The notes below the pieces were generated by a model, which was given only the letters and a program-made list of their open reading frames with translations, made no database searches and had not been told where the DNA came from. Positions 1 to 11,814 of a stretch of DNA of 64,000 nucleotides are shown piece by piece (the stretch's first letter is position 1; the number at the start of each line of letters is the position of its first letter). The stretch spans positions 27,780,765 through 27,844,764 of the forward strand of contig CM048840.1 of the NCBI GenBank assembly GCA_026545765.1. Reading direction: 5' to 3'. This DNA comes from Plantago major (taxonomy: Eukaryota; Streptophyta; Magnoliopsida; Lamiales; Plantaginaceae). The position numbers were made by a program, and so were the translations under genes.

Positions 1-211
1 TCAAATCCGACCATTTGTTGTCGATTCTTTCCAATCTTGGTGTCAATTCGAAGATCGTTGGACGAGGAGCTCGTTTCTTCCTTCAATTTCAAATTTCATC
101 CGCTATTTTCTTCGGAATCAAAGGTATTACTTCTAAACCCTACCTTCAATTGGTTTTAATTTTAAAATCCGTCGCCCCTTTCCATCGTTTTACCTCAGAA
201 TTCTTGTAGTG
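1..211 (+). mobile_element. Right end of a short non-autonomous CACTA element (F)
   Basis: The stretch ends in TTCTTGTAGTG, the CACTA right terminus. Its last 50 bases, read in reverse, closely match the left terminus of element C at 25653 (CACTACAAGAAT, then GGAAAGGGGC.ACGGAT). Bases 1-150 match the leader of element C at about 26017-26165. A leader that sits beside the left end of C is therefore joined here almost directly to a right terminus, so F is an internally deleted derivative with no room for a transposase. Its left end lies outside the window, so the target duplication cannot be tested. The flank on the right (from 212) is copia pol, so F inserted into that element. The 64-residue ORF here is not a gene. 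Confidence 0.75.
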
Positions 212-1821
212 CCCCATAATATGTCCAGACGAAGTCAACACAACATATTTAGACCTAAGGCATTTCATGTCGCCACCCATCATCCTCTGTCATCTGATGA
301 GGAACCCACTTATGTTTCTAAGGCTCTTGCTGACCCCGTTGGCGTCAAGCAATGTATGAAGAATTCACAGCTCTCACAAAACATGGCACATGGGATCTTG
401 TCTCTCCTCCTCCTGGAGCGAATGTCGTTGGATGTAAATGGATTTTTCGAGTGAAACGTAAAGCTGACGGCTCTATTGATAAGTTTAAAGCACGTCTTGT
501 TGCTAAAGGCTTCCATCAATGCCCTGGAATCGATTACAATGATACTTTTAGCCCGGTTATTAAACCTGTCACTATTCGTACAGTTTTGTCCCTTGCACTC
601 AAATTTCAGTGGCGTCTCCAGCATATTGACATCAGCGATGCCTTTTTTACATGGAAATCTTTCTGAGCCTGTATACATGGTACAACCTCCTGGTTTTATT
701 GATTCATCATTTGCCTCTGTCGTGCGTAAACTTCGTAAGTCACTCTATGGCTTGCGTCAAGCTCCTCGTGCTTGGCATCAAGCTCTTAGTTCAGCGCTTT
801 TGGATTATGGTTTTGTGCAGTCAGTTGCTTATACTTCCTTATTAACTCGGTCTAAGAATGGAGTTCGCCTTATCGTCCTTGTTTATGTTGATGATCTAAT
901 TATCACCGGCTCAAACTCTGACGCTATTGCTGATGTTATTCGTCATCTTCAGAGTAGATTTGCTGTTAAGGATTTGGGTCCCCTCTCCTACTTCTTGGGC
1001 ATTGAGGTTGCTTCTTGTAAGGAAGACATGTTTCTTTCTCAACATAAGTATACTATGGATCTTCTTCGTCGACATCACATGGACGATTGCAAACCATTAT
1101 CCACTCCTATGGCTACTAAGCGTATTACTTTGGTTGGAGAGCCTACTGATGCTATGGAGTATCGTCATGTCCCGATATTGCTTTTATGGTGAACCGTCTT
1201 GCACAATCTATGGCCAATCCTTCTGATTATGATTGGGGAGCTGTCAAAAGGTTGTTTTGCTATCTTAAGGGCACTGTTTACTATGGTCTCTTACTTCACC
1301 CTCCTACTGATTTGTCTCTTACCGCGTTCTCTGATTCCGACTTTGGTGGTGATTTGAGTGACGGGCATTCCACCTCTGCTTATGTCGTTGTCCTTGGTCC
1401 AAATCCTATTTCTTGGCGTTCTCGGAAGCAGTCAGGTGTTGCTCGTTCCTCAACTGAAGCTGAATATCGTGCTCTCGCCTCTGCTTCCTCTGAAGTTTGT
1501 TGGATTCTACAGTTGTTTCGTGAGCTTGGTATACCAGTTCGGACAAGTCCTCGTGTCCTTTGTGATAATATGAGTGTTACTCGTCTTGCTCTTCATCTAG
1601 TAATGCACTCCCGCATGAAGCATATTATGCTTGACTTGCACTTTGTCCGTGACTTGTCACAAAAGGGTCTCATTTCCGTGTCTTACGTTAATACTTTGGA
1701 TCAACTTGCAGATGCTCTCACCAAACCCCTTCCTCGAGCTCGTTTTGAGACCTTGCGCTCCAAAATTTTCGTTGCTGATGGAACGTCTATTTTGCAGGGG
1801 CGTATTAAAGAAGTTGATTAA
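212..1821 (+). pseudogene. Ty1/copia pol fragment: reverse transcriptase and RNase H
   Basis: This is the C-terminal half of a copia polyprotein. The reverse transcriptase starts near 350 (GTWDLV.PP, then CKWIFRVK and KARLVAKGF) and keeps the catalytic YVDDL motif at about 885-900. The RNase H part has SDSDFGGD, STEAEYRALA and the usual C-terminal ADALTKPL. The frame changes three times: near 345 (one base lost in the DPxWRQAM motif), near 652 (ISDAFFTWKSF should continue as AFLHGNL) and near 1177, where about 30 bases before the PDIAFMVNRLAQS motif are missing. It therefore cannot make a working product. The gag, protease and integrase portions would lie upstream of the window, beyond the CACTA insertion. 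The style is close to the Ale lineage, but that is a judgement from memory of the motifs. Confidence 0.9.
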
Positions 1822-1945
1822 TTATAGAATTTTACCTTCTTTAGTTATATATTGAAACATTTTACTATTAGGATACTAACTATAGATTTGTATATATAGA
1901 GGCTTATGCCTAACAAATAATTCAATTCACTTTCTATGAATTCAT
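1815..1945 (+). repeat. Probable 3' LTR of the copia fragment
   Basis: TGATTAATTATAG begins immediately after a purine-rich stretch (GGGGCGTATTAAAGAAG) and overlaps the pol stop codon, as is usual in short copia LTRs. A TATATATAGAGGC box lies at about 1892, and ATG-poor AT-rich sequence follows. The right end is uncertain: CA dinucleotides at 1944 or 1960 are both possible. The matching 5' LTR is outside the window. Confidence 0.5.
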
Positions 1946-4089
1946 AATTTCTATAGACCACTCTCTGGTTGACACGTGAACGTCCTGCTGCCTGTGAAAG
2001 TGACCCCAACCAGAAGACATCTATAAATAGATTTATTTCTCAAGGTGACCAGGTAACTTGATTGTACATCAATGCTCAAGCTCCGCTCGATAATTTTATC
2101 ACGTTATAAATTACTATGTTTGAACTCAAGTTCAAACTCGGACAAGTCGAGCTTTTTCGAGCCGCGATTTCAAGCTACTCTAGACAAGACTCGAGGCATG
2201 TGAAGTAAGCTTGAAATGCACATGTTTTTATGTTTTACTAGTATTTTTGGTATTATATTTATAGACCCAAAGTTTCAACCCTGTCCATTTTTCTTTGGAC
2301 CGATAATCTTTTTTGTTCATGACCACTCAAAATTACAAAGAGCATACAATATATTCCCACATAATACAAGTGTTTCCAAAGCTTTGTCTTTGATATTTTT
2401 CCGTTTGTACTAATTACTTCACGTATTGGTTGATTCTTATATCTTTAAAGCTCTTGCTCCGTACCCTAAGTGGTACTGTATAATTTATTATGAATCAACC
2501 ATAACCTCTTTTCCATCTAAGAAGTGGTATAAGCATTTTTAAAGACAATGAGACTAGTTTAGACCCCTTGATGAAAATGTGTACGCACCATCCTATTATA
2601 TTAATAGTCATGCTAGACCAAGTTCAAAGATGCCAAGAGTTGAGAAACCTTAAGGAACACATAATTCATTTTGAGTAGGATTTAGCGAATATATGATTCA
2701 GACATGATCATGAGTACTCGATCAATAGTTTACTTACATTTATGTTTTATTTCATATTATATTAGTCAATATATGTATGGGCACGATATGCACGATAGAA
2801 ATTAATTAATTTTAGTTATTAAACTGTTAAATTATTGGAAGAAAAAAGGACTTTTGTAAGACAACTTTTAAAAGGTGAATGCTTTTCCATCAAAGATGAA
2901 TTTGGAAAATTTTATTGGAAAAGCACTGTGAAAACGACACCAATATATGGGTGGCTTTCTTTGTGCATAGACGATATAGATTGTCTTTACATGATTTCAC
3001 CACCATAAATGATAGTATGCTATGTCTTGGAGAATCAGATAATATGTGGGTAATGTAAATTTATATTAATCTCACGATATTTGTAATTAAATATGTGATA
3101 TTTTAGGTATATGTGTATGTGATTTTTATCCAGCTCTCGAACAAGTAATTTTTCACACCTATAGATGTTAATATTATAAAATATTCATATAGTAGCCCCA
3201 TCTCCAGCAGCATATATTCCTCAATCCTCAACTTCAGTTGCTTTCCATTATAAGGTAGCTGCCCCATTTCATTTGCTCACTACAACCACGTTAACAAGAA
3301 ATAGGAGTATTTTGGGCTAGGCTTTAAGATAAAATTTGGGCATGGACATGCACTTTGATTTTAATTGGAAATTTGATTTAGTACAACTCGTTCAGTTCGC
3401 TATAATTCACCTATTTAATAGTCTGAGGTGCTTCACTTTAGCTTATATTAGTACCTATTTGTCACGTTAGTTTTGGTTTACTTTGACCACATATTAATTT
3501 TAATTTACACTATAACATTTAATAAATGGTCAATGTAATTTTCATGCCTAACCGGTTAGGCAACATAATCACAGATATTGATATGGCCATTATGGACAAA
3601 AGAAGGCAATTAGGCCCATTGACTTTAGGAGGTGAGCCATGGACCTCAGCCCATTGGGAATTGGTAGGTCCCAGTTGTATGATGGGTCACTTCTCATATG
3701 ACCTTTTCATTTGTGATATTTATATTATTAGGTATAAAAATGAAATAGTGGGCTTTGGTAGGTCCGATCGAATATTAGTTTGAAGCTTTTAAGCAGAATG
3801 AATTCTGGTGAAGTGGTGATCGATCATGCATGCATCATGTGTACAACAGTTGCTACGCCAGATTAATTTCCAGATGCTAACTGTCTCTGCATCTTGGATC
3901 ATCCATCTTCTTCCAATTCATTTTTCTGAATCTTGCATTTTAATTCATTCCTCTTTTTGCTAAATTTTTCATTTATTGCTGATGGCCGTGTTAAAATCTA
4001 TCGGGGATGAATGATAGATTAAAGAGATTGCGAATATGTTACGAATAAATGTATTTTATTATATATTGGGCTTAATTAGTTAGTTGGCC
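1946..4089. other. Spacer, no gene seen
   Basis: AT-rich sequence with no convincing coding region. A second TATA-like box (CTATAAATAGA, about 2020) and Leu/Arg-poor ORFs such as 3526-3783 show no recognisable motif. A short inverted repeat (TGCTTTTCCA / TGGAAAAGCA) lies at about 2880-2926. Confidence 0.5.
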
Positions 4090-4097
4090 CGTGAATT

Positions 4098-4999
4098 CAG
4101 GGGCGAACGGAGAAATATATGTCAGTGGTAGCGAATTCTTTGAAATAAATTTAACTAAAATTTTCATTATTAATGAGAATTACATTTTCAAAATTACATG
4201 GTAAGAACAAGGTTTAGACTATAATTTTCTAATCTAGGCTTAACAAAATTTCTATTTTAAGTCCATATATCATTTGTTCATCAATAGTACTTATAAGGGA
4301 TAACTTAAATGTATTCCACCCATCTAATATAAATATTCATTACTTATTCATTATTCACAACAAAATCTAATAATCACCAAAGTTTTTTGAAATTTATTAC
4401 TGCTACTTTTTATCTATCTTTTTGAAAAATAATGCGAATAGGGTATATGAAGCTGGAACGAAAATACACCAGTACATGGAATATTATTCTCTATAACTAA
4501 AAGAGTGCATCACATATTCACATCCACTTTAGAAACTAACATAATTATTAAATATATTAATGTATTTTTATTTATACAAAAAGGAAAACGAACATGATAA
4601 CTAATAATTAGTTGATGGTAAAAGAAATCCATGTTAGAAAAGGAAACAAAATTATATGTTCATAAAATGGAAGAAGTAGATACCAAATAATTTTGTTAAG
4701 ATTTAAATGATTAAAATTAAGTAAATGAATGTACATAGAACAGAAAAAACAATGAGACATAAAATGCCGAAAATGTGTAAATGTTGGGTATCTAACCCAC
4801 AATCACTTGACAATGCAGACCTTTGTGCAAGACTAATGGCCAGCTGGGCTACATCAGTTTTATAGTTTTATGTATAACTATTCATGTTAAATTGTATCTC
4901 TATATCTTTAAATTGTTAAAATGGGTATAATAGACATTTCATGTCCAAAATCGAGGGGCTGCGATTGAGACCCCTTGCGCCTATGTGGGGCCGCCCCTG
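4098..4999. mobile_element. Non-autonomous hAT-type element (902 bp)
   Basis: The element begins CAGGGGCGAACGG and ends GGCCGCCCCTG, an imperfect terminal inverted repeat of the CAGGGGCGG type common in plant hAT-derived elements. It is flanked by a perfect 8-bp direct repeat, CGTGAATT, at 4090-4097 and 5000-5007; 8 bp is the hAT target-duplication length. The interior is AT-rich with no transposase, so it would depend on a partner in trans. The ORF on the minus strand at 4608-4802 has no recognisable domain. Confidence 0.8.
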
Positions 5000-5007
5000 C
5001 GTGAATT

Positions 5008-5453
5008 GTAGCACGTAGGTATATTTAGTAGTTATATAGTGTTAGACTATTAGGTTTTATGCTTATGGAGTCTATTAGTAGTATAGTAACTCTTACTAAG
5101 TATGAAATATTCCTAGCATATGCTTTATAGGCTTGAATTCATACTCTCTTGTAGAGCTTATAAATACCTCAAGACCCTTCTTCATTATGCAGAAGTAAGA
5201 TGAGTGTTTAATAGAACTGAGAGTTCTTTGGTAGATGTCTAGAGTAGGTATTCTGATGACTTAAGTGTAATCTGGGTTAATCTTAGAGAGTGGGCGCCTC
5301 TTATATGTTTCAAGAAGTCTCGTGTCTAGGTACTCTTTAGCACTGTGATGACGTAGATTTAGAGTTAATCTAATAAAATACCTAGACTAGTGTTTTAAGC
5401 CATATACCTTACATAAGGGTTTTTGGATTATTGGTTAATTGATAGATCTATCC
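5008..5453. other. LTR-like spacer, unassigned
   Basis: Contains a TTATAAATACC box at about 5158 followed by non-coding sequence, as in the U3-R part of some LTRs. No TG..CA ends or target duplication could be paired, so no element is called. Confidence 0.2.
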
Positions 5454-5570
5454 AGGATCCTAACAGAATACCACTCATACGAATATCTTTCTTTTAGGAA
5501 ATTCTGGTATAAGTTAAGAATTTAAAAGTTAAGCGTACTGGGCTCCTGCTAGTAATCTTAGGATGAGTAT
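5454..5570 (+). other. Degenerate 5S rRNA-like sequence
   Basis: The stretch AGTTAAGCGTACTGGGC at 5527-5543 followed by AGTAATCTTAGGATGAGT at 5551-5568 resembles the internal promoter part of plant 5S rRNA (GTTAAGCGTGCTTGGGC, then AGTAGTACTAGGATGGGT). Upstream, GGATCCTAACAGAATACC at 5454-5471 resembles the 5S GGATCCCATCAGAACTCC box. The two parts are about 50 bp too far apart, so this is not a functional 5S gene. 5S-derived segments are known in Cassandra-type TRIM elements and SINE3 elements; which applies here is not clear. Confidence 0.35.
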
Positions 5571-7879
5571 TGTAAATATGCACATGGCGGCACGAGTACG
5601 AATAAAAGTGTAAAATGACTTATATATGGGTTTGTGATGTCCGCATATAATTTGCAGAGTAATTGCGTGGATCCAAACGAACAAGTGAAATGTGTATTCG
5701 GATTGTAATAGTAATAGTAACCCTTGTTGGGTGTTGCTTTCTCTCAACTTTGGGAGCCCGCAATTTGACCCCTTTTTGTCGTATCGTAATTGATACAAGG
5801 AAAGTCAGCTAGCATCCTTGCATACAAATTCTTCTTCTTTTCTCTAAATGCAATGCAGGGGACCAACCTTTCATGTGTGAACGCCTTTCTTCAAAATCAT
5901 ACTCCAACAGTCCTACAAAACAAAACAAAGTGCCTTCTTCTTATGATTTAGTAATAAATACGCAGAATTAGAATCCAATATCAACTTTTTAGTTTCTGTC
6001 TAATGTTTAAAACGAAAAATTGCATAGTCCTAGTTCAGCCCGATTTGATCTCTTCTTAGACCGATAGGAGATCCGTCTTTGGTTAAGGAACATGTTATTC
6101 TCGGTCAACTAGTGTACAGGGTAGGGATCTCAACGGACTACGATCAAAGATGTTTAGCAATTTAAGCTTAGGTTGGAACTTCTAATGGACATGCGAATTT
6201 CCTAACGTTTATATGCTATATTGAGGAGGGATGGATCTATAGTGGGGCTTCTTGTCTCACAACTGATGTTTGATATTTTAATATCGTATGGCGAAAAGAG
6301 TTGTCACATATCTTATGAATAATGACCAGGATATTGGGGAGAAAGTTGTCAAGCCCATGTGACCACATAAAAGCAAGTCCTGACCACGCAGAAGAAGGAG
6401 TTTTAGTTAGTTTCCTTATACAAAAAGATTACTTAAATTAATTTTCTTGTGCTAGAAGGATTAGTAATTAGTTTTCTTATTCTAGTAGTATTTGGTAGTT
6501 GAGTTCTCTATATATAGAGAGGGGAGCTTGGTTGTTACTTAGATACGTAGACATTGCCGAACCACGTTAAATCTTGTATCTCATATTTTATAGATCATAA
6601 CCAGGATATTCTTTGGGATATTTGATATAACAATACACTAGACAGAATTTCACAATCTGGACATTTTCTCCGAATTAACAAGTCCAAAGAAAGGTTTTCA
6701 GTTTTCAATATATGGTTCTGGTAGAAACGATCCCACGTACAATATATAATTTGTGGTGGAAAATAAGAAATTTAATTTAGTTTAAGTTGAAGCCAGAAAT
6801 TACAAGTTTGAAAGAAATGGAGGGGAAAATGAAATTATATGGTCCATTAAACTAGCTACTGCATGCTGCCAATTTCAGAGGTTACTTTCTCATCCCACTA
6901 GCTAATAAGGTGACTTTCATCTTGCCAGCTACAATGCGCACTACCTGATAGTTAGGCTGCTACATTATATTGAGGGATCACTTTTACTGCAGGCTTACCT
7001 TTTATTTTCCATCCAAACTCAGTTCGCAAACCCCAACTTCACCATTCTTTGAGTTAAAAACAACTTGGTAGAAATTACGCAAACTATAGCCTCGAACTCA
7101 GCTCTATGCAAGTGCCGAAATGGACTAGCTCCACTTATACCCAACTAAACCGAACCGAAAATTAAATTGAAATTTCGATTATGGTTGGTCAACCAATCGA
7201 CGGTTGAAGGAACCCAACAAAATCGACGGTTACGATTTAAGTTACAGTATTTGACGTTTATCTAGAACAAAAAATCGTGAAATTAATCGACGGTTGCACA
7301 TGGTTATGGAACTGCCGGGTGGAACAACTTTGCATGTTTAACTATAATAAGAAAAGGGCGTACATATTAGTAAAATTTAAACTTTTTACTAGTGTGTTGT
7401 CCTTTTTTCTAATTTTTGGTTCAAATAAATATAATAAATCTTTTAAACATTTACTTTTTCCATTATATATATGTTTTACAATACAAGGAGGGTTACACAC
7501 TTAGTAAAGGTTTATAGTTTTAAGTGAGTAAACCCTTTTTTTGTTTTGCGAATTTGTTTGGCCAACTAATTTTTAAGTTAGTATTTTATGATATATAAAT
7601 CATTAATTTTTAATTTTTTTAGTCGAACCAGTGGTTGGAGAGGCCGAAGAGAAACTGGCCTTAATTTATAGTTACGATTGAGAGTTTCCATGTGGAATGT
7701 GGTAGTTTGTACAACCAAAAAATTAGCAGTTAGACAAACTATCGAGGTCTAGCTCCGTTGGAAGATTTCCCACGCGATTTATGTCGAACTTCATTGACCA
7801 CTATGTTCGCCTTCTCTCAGTGAACCTGAAAGTATATATGTCCTAAAGACAATCGAATTGAGGATAAATATACATATTC
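5571..7879. other. Spacer with a possible solo copia LTR near 6347-6632
   Basis: No gene is seen. Near 6511 there is CTATATATAGAG followed by CCGAACCACGTTAAATC TTGTATCTC at about 6557, an arrangement (TATA box, then a GAACCACGT-like R/U5 segment) typical of plant copia LTRs. An 11-bp direct repeat, ACCAGGATATT, occurs at 6325-6335 and 6600-6610. No target duplication was found, so the LTR call is weak. From 7140 to 7660 the sequence is AT-rich and holds only short ORFs. Confidence 0.3.
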
Positions 7880-10427
7880 TGTAATACCCCAGGTTTTAAG
7901 TTAACTTGGTATTTTTGGGTCTTGTATGATTTATTAAATGTGTTTATTTGTGCGAAAATGTTTTAGAAAATTTTGAAGTGTGAATTTGGGGACCAAATTC
8001 TTTTAAGGAGGGGTGAGTGTGACACCCTAGATATTGACGTACCTTATTATTTTTGTCCTTGGATGCTTTTACTTGTGTTATTGTATTTGTATGAAAATAT
8101 ATTTGAATTATTTTAATTTGATTGTGTTATTGTTTTAGATGTTTATTATTTGTTTTAAAAGTCTATGTACCTTGTCAATTTGTAATATGTGTGGTTATTT
8201 ATTTTGTACTTTTTTTTAAAGAAGATAAATAATTTTTGGTGTATTTTTCCTACTTAAAAATGTGATTATTTTATCCATTAATTTGTTGGTGTAATTATTT
8301 TAAAATAATTGGAATGACCTCCCTTAAATTTATCTTTATGAATGATTAATGTGACAAGACTTATTTTTAATTGTCTAGCTTAATTCAAGACTTTATTTGT
8401 TTGCTTTGAATGACGTATAATGTGAACAGTGCCATTTTAATTATATATTTTACTGTATGTCATTATTGTGTGGCTTGATTAGATTTAAAGATTAACTTCA
8501 ATTGCCTTCATGTGAGTTCATTAATATGTTATATTAATAGTAGTTAAGTTAGAAGAAGTCTAAGAGTCTTTTTAATTATCTTATTTAAATGTATGTCTTT
8601 ATATAAGTGCTTTATTGATGAATAATGTGCTTTATGCATGTGCTTTATTGATGATTTATGTGAAGAGTATTCCTTTTAATTAACTAATTCAATACAAGTC
8701 ATTATTTGTTTGCTTTGATTAATGTAAAATGTGAAGAGTCACTTTTAAATTATGTAATTTACATGCAAGTCTTTATGTCTGTGTGGCTCTCTTAATGTTT
8801 AGAAATTAAAGTGTTATTTTATATTCATATATTTCAAAATACAAGAGTTTGGTAACTTGAGGTTTCTTTAATGAATAAAATATTTTTATTTCTTTTTCAT
8901 TTTACGGTACAAAAGGTCGCTTGTAGTGTCAAATGTTACATGCTATGTTTCGATCTTCTGACTTTGTTTTCATTTGTCTTTAATGTTTATTTTCATGTTA
9001 CTTATGCATGTCTAAGTGTAATGTTGCCTATGCATGTTCAATATTTTGAGTTTAATTGTTACATATGCATGTGTAAGTGTGAGTTCAATTTAATTGCTCT
9101 AAGTGTTGCATTTTTGGTGTGTCACATTTTATTTTTGTGTACAAATGACCTATGTGATACTAAAAACGTTTTTGAACATTTTCCCAAGTAAAATCTGATC
9201 ATTTATCATTAGTTATTGTGTTTAAATGTTTGGGAAAAAATGTTAAAGGTCTCTCTTAATTTTGCACCTTTATTGTTGGTTTTAAAATGAGTTTTAAGTG
9301 CAATTTAAGCCATTTAAGTTGCCATTTAATTTTAGCTCTTCAACCCTTTCATCTTCACTCAATCCATCATATAAATACCCCCATCTTGCAGCCACTTTTA
9401 CTCACAAAAATTCTGAATATTTTACTTCCAAAAATCTTCAAGTACTATTGTATTTTTCTTTCAAGTTTGTAACTTGTTCTTCTTGCAAGTACTTTCATGG
9501 TTCTTGCTCTTCCTAACATTCAAATGTGAGTGTTCTACAAAACTATATATATATGTATTATTTTCAAAACCTGAAAGGTATTTTAATATGTTTTCAATTT
9601 ATATATAAGTAATGCATGGTTTCCAAAACGCATGTTCTATTGCATAAAAACCAAATTACGAAAGAGTTTTAGCATGTTTCCATTGATTTTGAAAGATATG
9701 TATATTTTTTTATAGACCTGATTGTTATTTTGTTTTGATTGACGGTTCAAGAAAGATACATACGTTTGGTTCAGGTTAATTGGCTTGTAGTTTGGTCAGT
9801 TGTGTCTGGCGAGCTACTTGTCGGTTTCCTTTGCCCATTCCCTTTAAATCGAGTGATAGAAGCCTTCACTGATTTAGTTTGGTCGTAGAATTCCACCTGC
9901 ATTCATGGCAGGTCCATTGGATAGTTTGATCGACTATCAGGGAGACATAAGGCCTGTTTTACTGTGGGGTTATAAGGAGCGGCATGAAATAATGTTTTTC
10001 CGAAAAGTACATGTTATTGAAAGTATTTTCTATTTTATGTTCTTCAATGTTTATTGTTATGATTTTAATGAAAGTTTCACACAAAAATCTTCGAACACTC
10101 ATTGAGGTTTTTCTCACACTTGTTTCTATTCCCTTCCTTGTAGGTGAGATGGCATGAAGAATGAACGACCGATAAACTCAGCGAACAAAGAGAGTGTTTG
10201 GGATTTGGGATTTTTGTGAAATGAAATTGATGTCTTATTGTTCATTTCAAACACTCAAGTCATTTCATGTTATATTGTGTATCTTTAAAAGACAAGAATA
10301 TTTAAAATCATGAAGTTTTATTAGCTCAATAAAATATTTTGTTTCAACAAACATTTCGGCCCTGTTTTCGCCCAAAGTCCCGAATGAAATTCACTCCTTT
10401 TAAAAACCTAAAAGTCGGGGCGTTACA
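7880..10427. mobile_element. Solo LTR, probably Ty3/gypsy chromovirus (2548 bp)
   Basis: It starts TGTAATACCCC and ends GGGGCGTTACA, forming the short inverted terminus TGTAA..TTACA. It is flanked by a perfect 5-bp target duplication, TATTC, at 7875-7879 and 10428-10432. No gag or pol is present, so the element was probably reduced to one LTR by recombination. The length and TGTAA-ACCCC start fit Tekay/Del-type gypsy LTRs; the lineage is an inference. At 7990-8030 there is a polypurine-like TTTTAAGGAGGGG followed by TGTGACACCCT, that is, an internal copy of the junction normally found just before a 3' LTR. The ORFs inside (8871-9191, 9905-10105) carry no known motif and are ignored. Confidence 0.85.
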
Positions 10428-10432
10428 TATTC

Positions 10433-11232
10433 GATTCAATATTTATTTATGATTATTGTTCATCTATAAATAGGCATTACAGTATGTAAATATTATTATC
10501 TGTTTGTCTGTAATTGTTTACATATGTGTTCCCATGAGCTTTATGTTATCACTAAGAATGTGAGATCTTGAGTGACATAATATAGCTCTAAAATAGCCCC
10601 AATCAATGATCATCGAGAATGGGATATCGATGATGTATTGGAGATTGACATGTGGTCTGTATCATATCCTTTGAGGGTGTAGTAGTTCTCACGACTACGA
10701 ATTACTTGGTAATCCGTGATGGACACATGGACACTTTAGAGCGTGTTGGTATACCCAGCCGAGAAACCGTTTGATGTACTCTATTTACGTGTCTACGGAA
10801 GTAACGGTTTGTAGGGTGATGTAATAGTCCTTTGACTTGAGGTTAATACGTACTACATGTGTGGAGTGGTGTGCTTTAACCATGACCAATGCTTGCACTC
10901 CTTGTAGGGGTAGATACGGCATGTGCTGGGCATATCACGAAACACATGTTGGTAGTAGTTGAACCAAGATAAGATTCATTCCTCAAAATAGACTTGGAGA
11001 GAACACTTAACTTCTCATTACTAGTTTGATCAAAGTCGTTGGCCAACGCAAGATATATTTGGAATGGTGTTCAAATATTATGGATCAATTAGTAGAATGA
11101 TTAAGTTATTGGAACATACACTAAATCAACTTCTAGACTTAATCGAGTGTTCGCGAATGAAAGGACCGTATCATCATAAGCTCTACATTACAGGTGGTTT
11201 GCGATCCTCGCAAACATTCCTTATGTATTAAT
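10433..11232. other. Repeat-like sequence left of CACTA element A
   Basis: Non-coding, of mixed composition, unlike the AT-rich spacer around it. Together with 31283-32200 it appears to be one sequence interrupted by element A. The far part (about 32160-32200) has AATTCCGCTGCGTTAACC followed by AGGGTTT, a type of segment I associate with LTR ends in plant retroelements. No terminal repeats could be matched, so the family is unknown. Confidence 0.35.
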
Positions 11233-11610
11233 TACTACAAAAAAATAGGGGGATAACGACGGATCTATCCGTCGTTAGCCTTCGATTCATCGCTAAGTCC
11301 GTTACGAAGGACTTAGCGACGGATAAGACGTCCGTTGCTAAAACGGGCGTCTCTAACGAATTAGGGACGGATAGGTTATCCGTCCCTAATTCACGACGGA
11401 TAAGGCGACGAAAAGGACGTTGACCTTTCCATCGCCAATAGAGACGGATTACTATCCGTCTCTAATGACTTTTAGAGACGGATAATCTATCCGTCTCTAA
11501 TAGTCTCCGACTTTTAGAGACGGATAGATTATCCGTCTCTAAAAGAATTAGGGCCAGTGCGCCCTAATTCGCAGATTTAGCGACGAATAAATTTTCGTCG
11601 CTAAATCTGC
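11233..11610. repeat. 3' subterminal palindrome array of element A
   Basis: Repeated inverted units such as GACGGATCTATCCGTC and GAGACGGATAATCTATCCGTC fill the first 380 bases. CACTA subterminal repeats are known binding sites for the TNPA-like protein of En/Spm; the binding protein here is inferred to be the Ptta/En/Spm-family gene product of the element. Confidence 0.8.
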
Positions 11611-11814
11611 TATTTTTTAATATTTTAATTCCTGTTTCAATTTTCACCTGTTTTTCACCCAATATAATCGTAGATAATATGTCTAAAACAGTTCAATTGC
11701 ATTAATTAACAACAAAGATTCATCGAATAGAAATTATCCAAACCGAAGTATAAATATCCGAATAGAAGATTAGATAGTTTGAAAGTATGTAGCATAGTAA
11801 AACAACACAAGCAA

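Noticed and set aside
2070-2200. Possible transposon end with repeated CTCAAG/TCGAGC words
   Set aside because: No second end or target duplication could be found.
2880-2926. Short hairpin TGCTTTTCCA / TGGAAAAGCA
   Set aside because: Too short and too AT-rich to support a named feature.
3526-3783. 85-residue ORF in the left spacer
   Set aside because: No motif, no neighbouring exon, and composition like the spacer.
8871-9191. 106-residue Cys/Phe-rich ORF inside the solo LTR
   Set aside because: It lies in an LTR, is AT-driven, and has no domain or ordered Cys spacing.
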